NCBI RefSeq assembly: GCF_028736035.1
Contig: NZ_CP117866.1
Coordinates: forward strand, 5,456,001 to 5,520,000
Direction of reading: 5' to 3'
DNA from: Streptomyces sp. T12
GTDB lineage: Bacteria > Actinomycetota > Actinomycetes > Streptomycetales > Streptomycetaceae
DNA length: 64,000 bases
Shown: positions 43,666 through 53,016 of the stretch, piece by piece
Layout: each line of letters starts with the position of its first letter
How positions within the stretch are numbered: position 1 is the stretch's first letter
Made by a program: the position numbers and the translations under genes
The notes under the pieces: generated by a model
What the model was told of the DNA's origin: nothing
Seen by the model: only the letters and a program-made list of their open reading frames with translations
The model's database searches: none

Positions 43666-44925
43666 ATGCACGACCACCGCCGGCTCGGCCGTGAACTCGA
43701 CCTGTTCGACACCGACCCCCTGATGGGCACGGGACTTCCGTACTGGCTGCCCGACGGGGCCGTCGTACGGCACACCCTGGAGGAGTACGTCCGGGAGGCC
43801 GAGCGGGTGGCCGGGTACCGGCACGTGTACTCACCGGTCCTCGGCAAGCGGGAGCTGTACGAGATCTCCGGGCACTGGTCGCACTACAGCGACGACATGT
43901 TCCCGCCGATGAGGCTCGGCGCGGAGGAGATGGTGCTGCGGCCCAGCCTCTGCCCCCATCACGCGCTGATGTACCGCTCCCGCTCCCACAGCTACCGCGA
44001 ACTCCCCCTCCGCATGGCGGAGTTGGGCGGCATGTACCGTTCGGAGCTGTCGGGGGTCCTGGGCGGTCTGACCCGCGTCCGGTCGATCCAGCTCAACGAC
44101 GCGCACATCTTCTGCACCCTGGACCAGGCGGTGGAGGAGGCCGGCGCCGCCCTGCGACTCATCGCCCGCGCTTACGCCGATCTGGGGATCCGGGCCGCCC
44201 GCCACCGCCTCTCCCTCCCGGACGAGGGCCAGGGCGAGGGCGAGGGCGGCGGCAAGTACGTCGCCGACCCCGAGCTGTGGCGGCGGGCCACCGCGCTGCT
44301 CCGCGAGGTCCTCGACGGCTCGGGCATCCCGTACGAGGCGGTCAAGGGCGAGGCGGCCTTCTACGGCCCCAAGATCGACGTCCAGATCACCGACCCGGCC
44401 GGCCGCGAGGCGACCCTGTCCACCGTCCAGATCGACTTCCACCAGCCCGAACGCTTCGACCTGCACTACATCGGCCCCGACGGCGCCAAACACCGCCCGG
44501 TCATGGTCCACCGCAGCATCATCGGCAGCGTCGAACGAGCCGTCGCCCACCTCATCGAACAGCATGGCGGCGCCTTCCCGGCCTGGCTCGCCCCCGTGCA
44601 GCTGCTGATCCTGCCCGTGTCGCAGGCACAGAGCCAGAAGGGGGAAAAGCTGCTGCGCCAGGCCCTCCGGGAGGGGCTGCGCGCGGAGATCGCCGGTCCT
44701 GAACACGGCACCCTGGGCGCCCGCATCCGCGCGGCACGCCTCGTGCCGTACCAGGCGGTCATCGGTGAGCGGGAGGCCGAGGCGGACGGTGACCTCGCGG
44801 CCGTACGGCTGCGGGACGGGCGCAGGCCGGGCGCCGTACCCGCCGCGGAGCTGCTCGCCCGGATCGCCGCCCGCGTCGCGGCGCGCGGCCCCGAGCTGTG
44901 GGATGCCCGGGGAGACGCCGCATGA
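43666..44925 (+). CDS. Threonyl-tRNA synthetase lacking TGS and editing domains
   Basis: 419 residues against about 640 for housekeeping ThrRS. Class II catalytic core with motif 2 (RMAELGGMYRSELSG ... RVRSIQLNDAHIFCT), zinc-site Cys/His in LRPSLCPHHALMYR and HRPVMVHRSIIGSVER, and motif 3 region EQHGGAFPAWLAPVQL, then an anticodon-binding domain (LLILPVSQAQSQKGE). The N-terminal TGS and editing domains are missing, so mischarged Ser-tRNA would not be cleared by it. It may be a backup or resistant ThrRS, or act on another carrier. The ATG at 43666 has GGAGGAG upstream. Regulated by the preceding attenuator. Confidence 0.9.
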   Translation: MHDHRRLGRELDLFDTDPLMGTGLPYWLPDGAVVRHTLEEYVREAERVAGYRHVYSPVLGKRELYEISGHWSHYSDDMFPPMRLGAEEMVLRPSLCPHHALMYRSRSHSYRELPLRMAELGGMYRSELSGVLGGLTRVRSIQLNDAHIFCTLDQAVEEAGAALRLIARAYADLGIRAARHRLSLPDEGQGEGEGGGKYVADPELWRRATALLREVLDGSGIPYEAVKGEAAFYGPKIDVQITDPAGREATLSTVQIDFHQPERFDLHYIGPDGAKHRPVMVHRSIIGSVERAVAHLIEQHGGAFPAWLAPVQLLILPVSQAQSQKGEKLLRQALREGLRAEIAGPEHGTLGARIRAARLVPYQAVIGEREAEADGDLAAVRLRDGRRPGAVPAAELLARIAARVAARGPELWDARGDAA

Positions 44926-45039
44926 CGCCGCACGCACGGAACCGCACGACGACGCCATACGGCGACGCACTCCACCTACATCACACCGTAAGGTCGTTTT
45001 CGTAGAGCCCGCCACCGCAACCGCGTCAGGAGCCTCGCC

Positions 45040-46011
45040 GTGACGAACGCCGAAGGGCCGCCCATCCCGGTGATCATCGACTGTGACACCGGAGTCGACG
45101 ACGCTCTGGCGCTGCTGTTCGCGGTACGCCACCCGGGGCTCGACCTGCGCGCGGTCACCTGTGTGGCGGGCAACACGGACGTGGACGGCGTCGTACGCAA
45201 CACCCTCACCGTCCTGGAGCAGGCCGGCGCCCCGGACATCCCCGTCGCCCGGGGCGCCGGACGCCCGCTGATCGAGCCCGCGCGCTCGGCGCGGCACGTG
45301 CACGGCGAGGACGGCATGGGCGACATCGGCCTGCCCGCCCCGACCCGCGCCCCGGCCGACGTGGACGCGGTGACGCTGCTGCGCCGCGAGATCCTGGCGT
45401 CCCCGCGCCCGGTCACCCTGATCCCCACCGCGCCCCTGACCAACATCGCCCTGCTGCTGCGCGCCCACCCGGAGGTGACCGGCAACATCGAGCGGATCGT
45501 CTTCATGGGCGGCGCGGTGGCCACCGGGAACGCCACACCGGTCGCGGAGTTCAACGTGTGGCACGACCCGGAGGCGGCCGCGATCGCGCTCACGGCCGGG
45601 GTGCCGATCACCATGTACGGCCTGGACGTCTTCCAGCGGGTCGTGGTCCCCGGGGCGGACGTACGGCGCCTGCGGGCGAGCGCGGAGCCCGGCGCCCGTC
45701 TCGCCGGCGACCTGCTGGCTCACCGCCCGGCCACCCCGGACGTCGCCGCCGACTCCGAGGCCGGGGGTATCGGCGACGCGGGCGCGGTCTGCACGGTCGT
45801 GGACCCGGCGGGCATCACGACCAGCCTCCTCCCCGTCGAGGTCTCCCTCGCCCCCGGCCCGACCCGGGGCCAGACGATCGTCGACCGCCGCGCCCGCCCC
45901 GGCGAGTCCGAGATCCACACCGGCATGCGCGAACAGGCGCTGGTGGACGTGGCATTGGACGTGGACGTGGCCCGCTTCGTGAAGCTGTATCTGACGACGG
46001 TGGAGCGATAG
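45040..46011 (+). CDS. Inosine-uridine-type nucleoside hydrolase
   Basis: 323 residues, full length. The family Asp cluster IIDCDTGVDDALALL at about 11-25 binds Ca and ribose; the Asn of VAEFNVWHDPEAA and the Asp of the C-terminal VDRRARPGESEIHTG region complete the site. It hydrolyses ribonucleosides to base and ribose in salvage. The GTG start has GGAG at 7 bases. Monocistronic, ending in a strong bidirectional terminator. Confidence 0.93.
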   Translation: MTNAEGPPIPVIIDCDTGVDDALALLFAVRHPGLDLRAVTCVAGNTDVDGVVRNTLTVLEQAGAPDIPVARGAGRPLIEPARSARHVHGEDGMGDIGLPAPTRAPADVDAVTLLRREILASPRPVTLIPTAPLTNIALLLRAHPEVTGNIERIVFMGGAVATGNATPVAEFNVWHDPEAAAIALTAGVPITMYGLDVFQRVVVPGADVRRLRASAEPGARLAGDLLAHRPATPDVAADSEAGGIGDAGAVCTVVDPAGITTSLLPVEVSLAPGPTRGQTIVDRRARPGESEIHTGMREQALVDVALDVDVARFVKLYLTTVER

Positions 46012-46060
46012 ACACCGCCATTTGCGTGAACAGGACAGGCTCGACCTGCCCTGAGACGTG

Positions 46061-46089
46061 CGAACGCCCCGGAAATTCCGGGGCGTTCG
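46061..46089. terminator. Bidirectional terminator
   Basis: CGAACGCCCCGGAA and TTCCGGGGCGTTCG form a perfect 14-bp stem with almost no loop (one A), between two convergent genes. Confidence 0.9.
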
Positions 46090-46105
46090 TGTCGGGAAGG
46101 GGCGA

Positions 46106-47044
46106 TCAGGAGCGAGCCGCGCGACGCCGCTTCGACGCCACGACGAACGCCGCGCCGCCCGCCACCAGCACCACCGCGCCGATGGCGATCGGGCCGGTCG
46201 CGCTGCTGCCGCCCGTTTCGGCGAGGTCGCCGTCACCGCCGTTGGGCGAGGGCGCCGGGGCGGACGTCGACTCGGAGGGCTCCGGGGTCGGGGTCTCGGT
46301 CGACGGGGTCTCCGAGGCAGGCGGCGTCGTCTCCTCCGCCGGGGTCGACGGCTCCTCGGTCGGCGGCTCCGACGGCTCGGCCGGCGGCGTGGTCGGCGGC
46401 TCCTCGGTGGCCGGCGGCTCGGTCGTGCAGTCCTTCGTGCCGCCGTTCCAGGCCGCGATCAGCTTGTCCTTGATGACCGGGCGGTCCGGGCCCTTGGGCA
46501 GGTCGCCGTGGACGAAGCCGTCGTTCGCGTCGAGCTTGCCGTCGAACTTCACCGCGCCCCGGTACAGGTCGATCTGCGCGAAGCAGCCCGCGTCCGGGAC
46601 GGCGATGTCGAGGGTGTCGGTCTGGCCCGGCTTCACCGTGACCGTGTCGAAGTCGACGAAGACCTGCTCGCCGGAGGTGGCGAAGGTCGGCCCGTGGGCG
46701 AGGTAGGAGGCGAGCGAGGCGGTGCAGGTCGTGGCGTCGGCGGCGGCGCGGACCGTGATGTGGACCTTGCCGTCGTCGGTGACCTTGAGGTTCTGGTCGT
46801 CGACCTTGACCGAGTCGTAGAAGTTCGTGCCGTCGAGCGAGAACTGGCAGCGGTCGGTGGCCGTCTCCGTGCCGGCGCCGGTGCCGGGGTGGTAGGTGCC
46901 GCCGGACTTCCAGCCGTCGCCGCCGCCGTGCGAACCGGTGGCCCAGGCGCCGGAGGCGGAGGCGACGCCGGCAGCGCAGAGAACGAGCGACGCGGCGCCC
47001 GTCCCCAGCAGGCGTCGCGCCATGACACGTCTCGCTATGGACAT
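46106..47044 (-). CDS. Sortase-E substrate (LAETG) cell-wall protein
   Basis: 312 residues. Signal peptide about 1-36. A globular domain (about 45-205) with four Cys is followed by a Pro/Thr/Glu-rich wall-spanning stretch. The C-terminus is a class E sorting signal: LAETG, a hydrophobic helix (IAIGAVVLVAGGAAFVVA) and a basic tail (KRRRAARS). It should be anchored covalently to peptidoglycan by a sortase E encoded elsewhere. Function unknown. The ATG is preceded by GGGAT. Confidence 0.88.
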   Translation of the reverse strand: MSIARRVMARRLLGTGAASLVLCAAGVASASGAWATGSHGGGDGWKSGGTYHPGTGAGTETATDRCQFSLDGTNFYDSVKVDDQNLKVTDDGKVHITVRAAADATTCTASLASYLAHGPTFATSGEQVFVDFDTVTVKPGQTDTLDIAVPDAGCFAQIDLYRGAVKFDGKLDANDGFVHGDLPKGPDRPVIKDKLIAAWNGGTKDCTTEPPATEEPPTTPPAEPSEPPTEEPSTPAEETTPPASETPSTETPTPEPSESTSAPAPSPNGGDGDLAETGGSSATGPIAIGAVVLVAGGAAFVVASKRRRAARS

Positions 47045-47294
47045 GCGTATCCCATCGGGGGGTGAGTGGTCGAAGAAGAATCACTGGGCTCACTGGTCAC
47101 ATGCGCCACAGTGTGAGCACATCGTCGGGCGACAGGAGAACGCTGTCAACCTGCGGGAACGCAACGCTAGTTCAAACAGCAATCACAATTCCATCACACG
47201 GGGAATGATCTACTCCGCACTTCGTGGTGTTCGCTTTTCCGGCCAAGTGGACAGAGTTCTCACCGTCGCCCGTACACACCCGCGAGGAGTCCGC

Positions 47295-48965
47295 GTGACC
47301 GTCCGCACCACGCCCGACACCCCCGACCTCTCGTCCCGCAACCCCGACTGGTGGCGCCAGGCCGTCATCTACCAGGTCTACCCCCGCAGCTTCGCCGACG
47401 GCGACGGCGACGGGCTCGGTGACCTGAAAGGCGTCACCCAGCGCCTGAACCACCTCGCCGCCCTCGGCGTCGACGCCCTGTGGCTCAGCCCCTTCTACCC
47501 CTCCGAGCTGGCCGACGGCGGCTACGACGTCGCCGACTACCGCGACGTCGACCCGCGCCTGGGCACCCTCGACGACTTCGACGCCATGGCCGCCGAGGCC
47601 CACCGCCTCGGCCTGAAAGTCATCGTCGACCTGGTCCCCAACCACACCTCCCACCAGCACGTCTGGTTCCAGGAGGCGCTGCGGGCCGGCCCCGGCTCCC
47701 CCGCCCGCGACCGCTACGTCTTCCGCGACGGCCGCGGCCCGCACGGCGAACTCCCACCCACCGACTGGCAGTCCGTCTTCGGCGGCAGCGCCTGGCGCCG
47801 GGTCCCCGACGGCCAGTGGTACCTGCACCTGTTCACCCCGCAACAGCCCGACCTGAACTGGGAGAACGAGGAGGTCCGCGCCGACTTCCGCACCACCCTG
47901 CGCTTCTGGTCCGACCGCGGCGTCGACGGCTTCCGCGTCGACGTGGCCCACGCGCTCGCCAAGGACCTGAGCGAGCCGCTGCGCGACCTCGGCACCCCGG
48001 AGCTGAGCCACGAGGACGCGCTCCCGCGGTTCGAGCCCGGCACCCACCCCTTCTACGACCGCGACGAGGTCCACGAGATCTACCGCGACTGGCGCAAGAT
48101 CCTCGACGCCTACCGCCCGCCCCGCATGGCGGTCGCCGAGGCCTGGGTGAACCCGGCCGCCCGCCGCGCCCTGTACGCCCGCCCGGACGAACTGGGCCAG
48201 GCCTTCAACTTCGAGTATCTGCAAGCCGGTTGGGATGCCGAGGAGCTGAAGCGGGTCATCACCGACTCGCTCGCCACGGCCCGCGCGGCCGGCGCCTCCG
48301 CCACCTGGGTCCTGTCCAACCACGACGTCGTACGCCACACCTCCCGCCTGATGCTCCCGCCCGGCACCGACGACAACGCCTGGCTCCTGTCCGGCGGCCA
48401 CGCACCGGCCGTCGACGAGTCCGCCGGCCTGCGCCGCGCCCGCGCCGCGACCCTCCTCATGCTCGCGCTGCCCGGTTCGTCGTACGTCTACCAGGGCGAG
48501 GAACTCGGCCTGCCCGAGGTCGCCGACCTGCCCTCCGAGGTCCTCCAGGACCCGATCTGGGAACAGACGGGGCGCGTCCGCAAGGGCCGCGACGGCTGCC
48601 GGGTGCCGCTGCCGTGGACGACGACGGGACCGTCGTACGGCTTCGGCGCGGGCGGATCGTGGCTGCCCCAGCCGTCGGGCTTCGCGTCGTACGCCGTCGA
48701 GGCCCAGGACGGCGTCGAGGGCTCCACCCTGGAGCTCTACCGCGCGGCCCTGCGCCTGCGCCGCAAGCTGCTGGCGGGAGAGGAGCTGGAGTGGGCCCCG
48801 GACAGCCCGCCGGGGGTCCTGCACTTCGCCCGCTCGGACGGCTGGCGATGCGTGGCCAACCTCTCCGGTGCGGCGGTCGAGCTGCCGCCGGGGGAGGTGC
48901 TGATCGGCAGCGGGCCGCTGGAGGGGCGGGTGCTGGGGCCGGACACGACGGTCTGGCTGGCGTAG
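47295..48965 (+). CDS. aglA: GH13 alpha-glucosidase
   Basis: 556 residues, cytoplasmic. The GH13 catalytic residues are in place: nucleophile D216 in GFRVDVAHA, acid/base E282 in VAEAW, stabiliser D344 in SNHDVV. Beta-strand motifs DLVPNHTS and GYDVADYRDVDP match alpha-glucosidases of subfamily GH13_30-like enzymes that hydrolyse maltose and short maltodextrins. The GTG at 47295 has GAGGAG upstream. In streptomycetes such genes often follow a maltose ABC transporter; here none is adjacent. Confidence 0.92.
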   Translation: MTVRTTPDTPDLSSRNPDWWRQAVIYQVYPRSFADGDGDGLGDLKGVTQRLNHLAALGVDALWLSPFYPSELADGGYDVADYRDVDPRLGTLDDFDAMAAEAHRLGLKVIVDLVPNHTSHQHVWFQEALRAGPGSPARDRYVFRDGRGPHGELPPTDWQSVFGGSAWRRVPDGQWYLHLFTPQQPDLNWENEEVRADFRTTLRFWSDRGVDGFRVDVAHALAKDLSEPLRDLGTPELSHEDALPRFEPGTHPFYDRDEVHEIYRDWRKILDAYRPPRMAVAEAWVNPAARRALYARPDELGQAFNFEYLQAGWDAEELKRVITDSLATARAAGASATWVLSNHDVVRHTSRLMLPPGTDDNAWLLSGGHAPAVDESAGLRRARAATLLMLALPGSSYVYQGEELGLPEVADLPSEVLQDPIWEQTGRVRKGRDGCRVPLPWTTTGPSYGFGAGGSWLPQPSGFASYAVEAQDGVEGSTLELYRAALRLRRKLLAGEELEWAPDSPPGVLHFARSDGWRCVANLSGAAVELPPGEVLIGSGPLEGRVLGPDTTVWLA

Positions 48966-48966
48966 G

Positions 48967-49650
48967 TCATTTGAGCACCGTCTGCGGTTCGCCCGCCGCC
49001 GGCGGTGGCGGGGTCAGGTCCTGGGCCGGGAGCTTGGGCGGGGTCGTCTCCTGGAACAGGACCTGGTCGAAGTCGACCAACCCCGTCTTCTCCATGACCG
49101 TGATGTGGTCGAGGACGGTGTTGTTGGCCTGCTCGGCCAGCTGCCGGACCAGGGTGTTCTCGGTCGTGGCCCGGATCTTGGCGATCGTGGTGAAGATCTG
49201 GCCGTGCGTGACGCGCAGGATGTTCGCCATGTCGCTGTCGAACTGCCTGCCCGTGTCCGCGCTGAGCGTCGCGACGAAGCCCTGCTGCTGCGGGCTGGGC
49301 CGGTTGGGCAGGGTGATGTTCAGCCGCGCCGCGACCCTGCGGCAGCCGGCGTCCAGCGCGGTGTGCCCGGCGACCAGGTGCTGACCGGCCGTCAGCACCG
49401 CCTTGGTGGTGCCCTTCCGCAGGGCCATCTTCCCGACCGGGTACTCCCACAGACCGGCCGCCCGGACCTTGACGACGAAGTCCCGGTCGGCCTCCGTCAG
49501 CGGGCCCGTCGAGGTCTGGGCGATGACACGGGTCTGGGAGCCGGCGACGGTACTGACGCCGAGCATCGGGGGATAGGCGAGGGCGACGAGGGTGAGACTC
49601 AGAGCGCCGCCCACGAAGAGAGTTCCGGTTGCCTGCCGCGTCAAGCGCAC
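48967..49650 (-). CDS. Secreted DUF4142 protein
   Basis: 227 residues. Signal peptide or N-terminal anchor about 8-30, then a DUF4142 helical bundle (about 50-205: LTEADRDFVVKVRAAGLWEYPVGKMAL, VAGHTALDAGC) resembling ferritin-like folds but without the usual diiron ligands. Pro-rich tail. Possibly envelope-stress related, as for other DUF4142 proteins, but unproven. The GTG at 49650 follows GGAGG by seven bases. The stop is one base from the alpha-glucosidase stop. Confidence 0.88.
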   Translation of the reverse strand: MRLTRQATGTLFVGGALSLTLVALAYPPMLGVSTVAGSQTRVIAQTSTGPLTEADRDFVVKVRAAGLWEYPVGKMALRKGTTKAVLTAGQHLVAGHTALDAGCRRVAARLNITLPNRPSPQQQGFVATLSADTGRQFDSDMANILRVTHGQIFTTIAKIRATTENTLVRQLAEQANNTVLDHITVMEKTGLVDFDQVLFQETTPPKLPAQDLTPPPPAAGEPQTVLK

Positions 49651-49910
49651 CGTGCTGCCTCCTGCCTGGTGGGCCGAGGTCCCGCCCTGGAGGGAGGGCG
49701 GGCCGGGGTCGTACGGAGGTACGGATCGCGTGACGTGCGGAACCTTTTGACTTGGCATCGGCTCCGTAAAGCATCGCCTGCGCGTGCGGGCCCGTGCAGG
49801 CCGGTGCAGGCCCGGCTGGCGGCACGTGCCGACGCCGTCCGAGTGAGAGGCGCGGGTCGCTCGCGTGGCGAACCGGGCAGCGCCCGCCCGCTGCCCAAGG
49901 ATCCGGACGC

Positions 49911-50201
49911 GTGGCACGCACCTTCGACGAACTGGTCGCCATGCAGCGGGCGGCGGACCAGGCACACAGCAGGGTGGAGGAGCTACGGGACCACTACGGG
50001 CCGCCCGCCCACACACCGTGGACCGAGCTCCAGACCGACACGTACGAGACCGCCTGGCGCGCCTGGCGCGACCTCGCCCGTGACGTCCAGAGCGCCGTGA
50101 CCGAGTACGCGAAGGAACAGGGCGCCGCGCGCAACCAGGTCGAGGAGGACGTGAGGAGGGCCGTACGGCACCCGGTGTCGGGGCCGGAGCCGGACGAGTG
50201 A
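49911..50201 (+). CDS. Small conserved helical protein
   Basis: 96 residues from a GTG with AAGGAT upstream. Strongly helical and charged (FDELVAMQRAADQAHSRVEELRDHYG, WRAWRDLARDVQSAVTEYAKEQG), with coiled-coil character, resembling short streptomycete proteins of unknown function. No membrane segment. Confidence 0.7.
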   Translation: MARTFDELVAMQRAADQAHSRVEELRDHYGPPAHTPWTELQTDTYETAWRAWRDLARDVQSAVTEYAKEQGAARNQVEEDVRRAVRHPVSGPEPDE

Positions 50202-50303
50202 ACGCTGCCCGTACGGCCGAACAGCACGTGTCCCTGCGGGAGCAGACCGCGAGAATCGCGGGCAGGGGTGCCACCGATGCGTGTGTGAGGAGCTCCGCCG
50301 ACG

Positions 50304-51119
50304 ATGAGCAGGTCCTGGAAGACGACGATCTTTGGATTGCTCGCCGCTGCGGGCGCGATGGTCGTGGCCGCGATGGTCGCTGTGGCCGGGATGGCAGCGA
50401 TGGCCGCAACGGCCTACGGCGGTGAAGGCCCGATCCGATCGGTCGGCCGTGACCTGTGGGCGACCGCGACCATCGAGCCCGGACGGGAGGGCATCGTCGA
50501 GGTCGGGGGTTACGAGGGGGTGCCGCTGGGCGAGGGCTCGGTACTGACCCTGACGGCGCCGGCGCAGACGAGAGTGACGGGTACCCCGTTCGCCGCGGGC
50601 GGGTACCGAGGGGCGGTCACGCTGGGCGGGATCAGCGGGACGTACACGTTCGTGGGGGCGCCCGCGGCGGCCGGGTCGGCAGCCGATGCGTCGGCATGGG
50701 CGGGCTGGAAGGGCCGTACGTTCCCCTTCGTCCTGGCGGTCCCCGCCGACGCCGAGCCCGGCACCCGGCTCCCCGACTGCGCCCTGGTCCTGCGCGACGC
50801 GAACGGCACCGTGCGGCAGAAGGGCACCTGCGCCGTGACGGTCGGGCTGCCGGCGCCGGTCCTGTCCCGCCCCCAGTCGGGCGTGCCGCTGGGCGCGCTG
50901 CCGAAGACGTCCGGGACGGCCTACCCGGGAGCCCAGGTCACGGTGCGCGACGCGCAGGAGGAGGAGGTCTGCTCGACCACCGCCGCGCCTGACGGTACGT
51001 GGTCCTGCGTCCCGGCCCGGGCCCTCCCCTCCGGCGCGGGCCGCCTCCAGGCGACGGCGACGTTGAACGGGGTCAGCGCGATGAGCGAGCAGATCGACAT
51101 CACCGTGACAGGTCAGTAG
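50304..51119 (+). CDS. Secreted Ig-like-domain protein
   Basis: 271 residues. N-terminal signal/anchor (about 8-40, very Ala/Met-rich), a beta-rich domain (about 45-185) and a bacterial Ig-like domain at about 190-270 (SGTAYPGAQVTVRDAQEEEVCSTTAAPDGTWSCVP). Probably surface-exposed. GAGGAG lies 11 bases before the ATG. The end overlaps the convergent lipoprotein gene by 7 bases. Confidence 0.75.
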   Translation: MSRSWKTTIFGLLAAAGAMVVAAMVAVAGMAAMAATAYGGEGPIRSVGRDLWATATIEPGREGIVEVGGYEGVPLGEGSVLTLTAPAQTRVTGTPFAAGGYRGAVTLGGISGTYTFVGAPAAAGSAADASAWAGWKGRTFPFVLAVPADAEPGTRLPDCALVLRDANGTVRQKGTCAVTVGLPAPVLSRPQSGVPLGALPKTSGTAYPGAQVTVRDAQEEEVCSTTAAPDGTWSCVPARALPSGAGRLQATATLNGVSAMSEQIDITVTGQ

Positions 51120-51574
51120 CGCAGGGCCCTGGCCACCTCCGCCTTCACCTCACCGCCCAGGTCGCGCGTGCTGCGTGCCGTGCCCGTGCCGGTCTGGCCC
51201 GCTGCCACGTCCGAGACGGTCACCACGGCCGCGTCCAGCAGATTGCCGTCCTCGTCGCGGAAGTTGATCTGTACGCCGAAGGACTTCGTCGAGTCGGTCG
51301 TGTTCTCCGCCGTGACCTCCACGGTCGTACGGCCGTCCGCGTTGGTCGTCGGGTCGCCCAGGCTCACCGCGTCCTTGGCGTCGATGCCGCCCTTGATGTC
51401 GTCCAGCCGATGGCCCGCCTCCGCCGTCGCCGAGGCGAAGGCCGATGCCGCCTTGCTGGCCACCGAGGAGGGCGTGTCGTCGTCGCTGCAGGAGGTCAGG
51501 GTGAGGGTGGCGGCCACGGTGGCGGTCGCCGTGAGGATCGCGGCTGTCGTCCACCGCGTTCGGTGACCGGGCAT
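51113..51574 (-). CDS. FxLYD-like lipoprotein
   Basis: 153 residues. Lipobox LTSC (Cys about 29), a spacer, then an FxLYD-like beta domain (about 78-150: TTVEVTAENTTDSTKSFGVQINFRDEDGNLLD). Family members are envelope lipoproteins of unknown role. The ATG follows GGAGG at 4 bases. Confidence 0.8.
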   Translation of the reverse strand: MPGHRTRWTTAAILTATATVAATLTLTSCSDDDTPSSVASKAASAFASATAEAGHRLDDIKGGIDAKDAVSLGDPTTNADGRTTVEVTAENTTDSTKSFGVQINFRDEDGNLLDAAVVTVSDVAAGQTGTGTARSTRDLGGEVKAEVARALRY

Positions 51575-51788
51575 GGCGCCTCCAGCGGGTCGGTTCCGGT
51601 CCGGTTCCGGTCCGGTTCCTTCAGTGAAGATCCGTGCGTCGCCGTCCGCACTCCGGGGCTCCGGGCATCACCCGATCGGCCCTTCCCCCGTGGTGGCCAC
51701 CCCGGGGCCCACCGATCGTCGTACCGACCGCAGAACTCGACCGCAGAACCCGATCGCGGGACACGCGAGAAGTGGGGGTACGGCAGCC

Positions 51789-52322
51789 ATGAGCCAGCCG
51801 CAGCCGCAGTCGCACGCAACCGACGCAGCCCATAGCCCGCCTGGCCCCGCCGCGTCCCAGGCAACCTGGCCTTCGGCTGCCGGAACCGCCCCCGCCCCCG
51901 CACCCACCCCCGGCTGGGTCACCGGCGGGCTCGTCTTCGCCGGTGTGCTGATGCTGGTGAACGGGCTGCTGGCCATCCTCCAGGGCATCTCCGCGATCGC
52001 CGAGGACGACGTCTACGGCCGTATCGGCGACTACGTCTTCGAGATCAACCTCACCGCGTGGGGCTGGATCCTGCTCGGCCTGGGTGCCGTGGTCGCCTGC
52101 GTCGGCTACGGCATCCTCAAGGGCGCCTGGTGGGCTCGGATCACCGGCATCTTCGTGGCGTCCCTCAGCATGGTGCTGCACTTCCTGTTCCTGCCGTACA
52201 CGCCGGTGTGGTCGGTGATCATGGTGGGCGTCGACTTCTTCGTGATCCTGGCGCTCGCCATGGCCCCGGACGTCCCCCGCGCTAGCGCTTCAACGCGCGG
52301 TAACGCCTCAGCAACTCGCTGA
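51789..52322 (+). CDS. Four-TM membrane protein (DUF7144-like)
   Basis: 177 residues. A Pro/Gln/Ala-rich cytoplasmic N-terminus (about 1-40), then four TM helices (about 43-68, 84-106, 112-130 and 136-160) with WGWILLGLGAVVACVGYGILKGAWWARI, typical of a conserved actinobacterial membrane family. The C-terminus is antisense-overlapped (41 bases) by the next gene. Confidence 0.85.
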   Translation: MSQPQPQSHATDAAHSPPGPAASQATWPSAAGTAPAPAPTPGWVTGGLVFAGVLMLVNGLLAILQGISAIAEDDVYGRIGDYVFEINLTAWGWILLGLGAVVACVGYGILKGAWWARITGIFVASLSMVLHFLFLPYTPVWSVIMVGVDFFVILALAMAPDVPRASASTRGNASATR

Positions 52323-52470
52323 TCCTGGTCGGGTCCTTGTGGCCGTTGAGCTCGGTCAGCAGGTCGTCGGGGCAGAGCTCATAGAGGTCGCCCCAGAAAC
52401 GGCGGCCGTGGTTGTCCCAGATGCGGTAACCGCCGGGGACGCCCCTGGCCACGTAGCGTCGTCTGCTCAA
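52282..52470 (-). CDS. Small conserved basic protein
   Basis: 62 residues from a TTG with a GGGGG upstream. It has a recognisable conserved core (YRIWDNHGRRFWGDLYELCPDDLLTELNG) and a basic helix. Resembles short streptomycete hypothetical proteins. Overlaps the convergent membrane-protein gene by 41 bases. Confidence 0.65.
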   Translation of the reverse strand: MSRRRYVARGVPGGYRIWDNHGRRFWGDLYELCPDDLLTELNGHKDPTRISELLRRYRALKR

Positions 52471-52568
52471 TCCGCCCCCTGCCCGGACTCGTCACTCGTA
52501 CGCATCCACGCGCGCGTCCGGACAGGGTGACATCGGGCTGCTGTTCCCGTCGCCCGCATTTCCCGGGC

Positions 52569-52937
52569 TCAGCCGTGCCCCAGCCCGCCCCCGCCGAAGG
52601 CTCCGCTCTTTCCGGGCAGCCATCGCCTGCGGTGCTGGTCCTCGCTGCGTTTGCTGCCCGCGTGGTGCAGTTCGTGCGGCAGGAGCCGTTCCCTGCCCTC
52701 CGCGTGCGGCACTTCGTCCGGTTCCCTGATCTCGCGCATCTCATGGACCGGACCGGTGTCGGGAAGGTGCGGCTGCTCGTCGGGGCGCGGCCGCGGCAGT
52801 TCTCGGTCGCGGACCCGCATGCCGAGCGAAACGGCCCAGATCAGTGCGCCTGCGATGAACAGGCCACCCGCGAAAGCGGCGATCACGTTGAGTACTTCAC
52901 TCGACGTGGCCGCTAGTACAAACGTCGCCGTACTCAT
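52569..52937 (-). CDS. DUF6479 membrane protein
   Basis: 122 residues. One TM (about 15-37), then a polar tail with the family features: an acidic/Pro region, ERLLPHELHHAG, and a Gly-rich end KSGAFGGGGLGHG. Function unknown. The ATG at 52937 has only a weak GGGG binding site; longer starts give non-family residues. Confidence 0.82.
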   Translation of the reverse strand: MSTATFVLAATSSEVLNVIAAFAGGLFIAGALIWAVSLGMRVRDRELPRPRPDEQPHLPDTGPVHEMREIREPDEVPHAEGRERLLPHELHHAGSKRSEDQHRRRWLPGKSGAFGGGGLGHG

Positions 52938-53016
52938 GCCCCAATTATCACCGAAAGGGGCGAATAAGCTCCTCCAGGAAGCGTCAAACCGCTTGTGCTC
53001 GCCGGTTCTCGGGGAT

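Noticed and set aside
44926..45039. Small gene between the ThrRS-like gene and the nucleoside hydrolase
   Set aside because: No frame with a start, binding site and sensible composition; it looks like promoter DNA.
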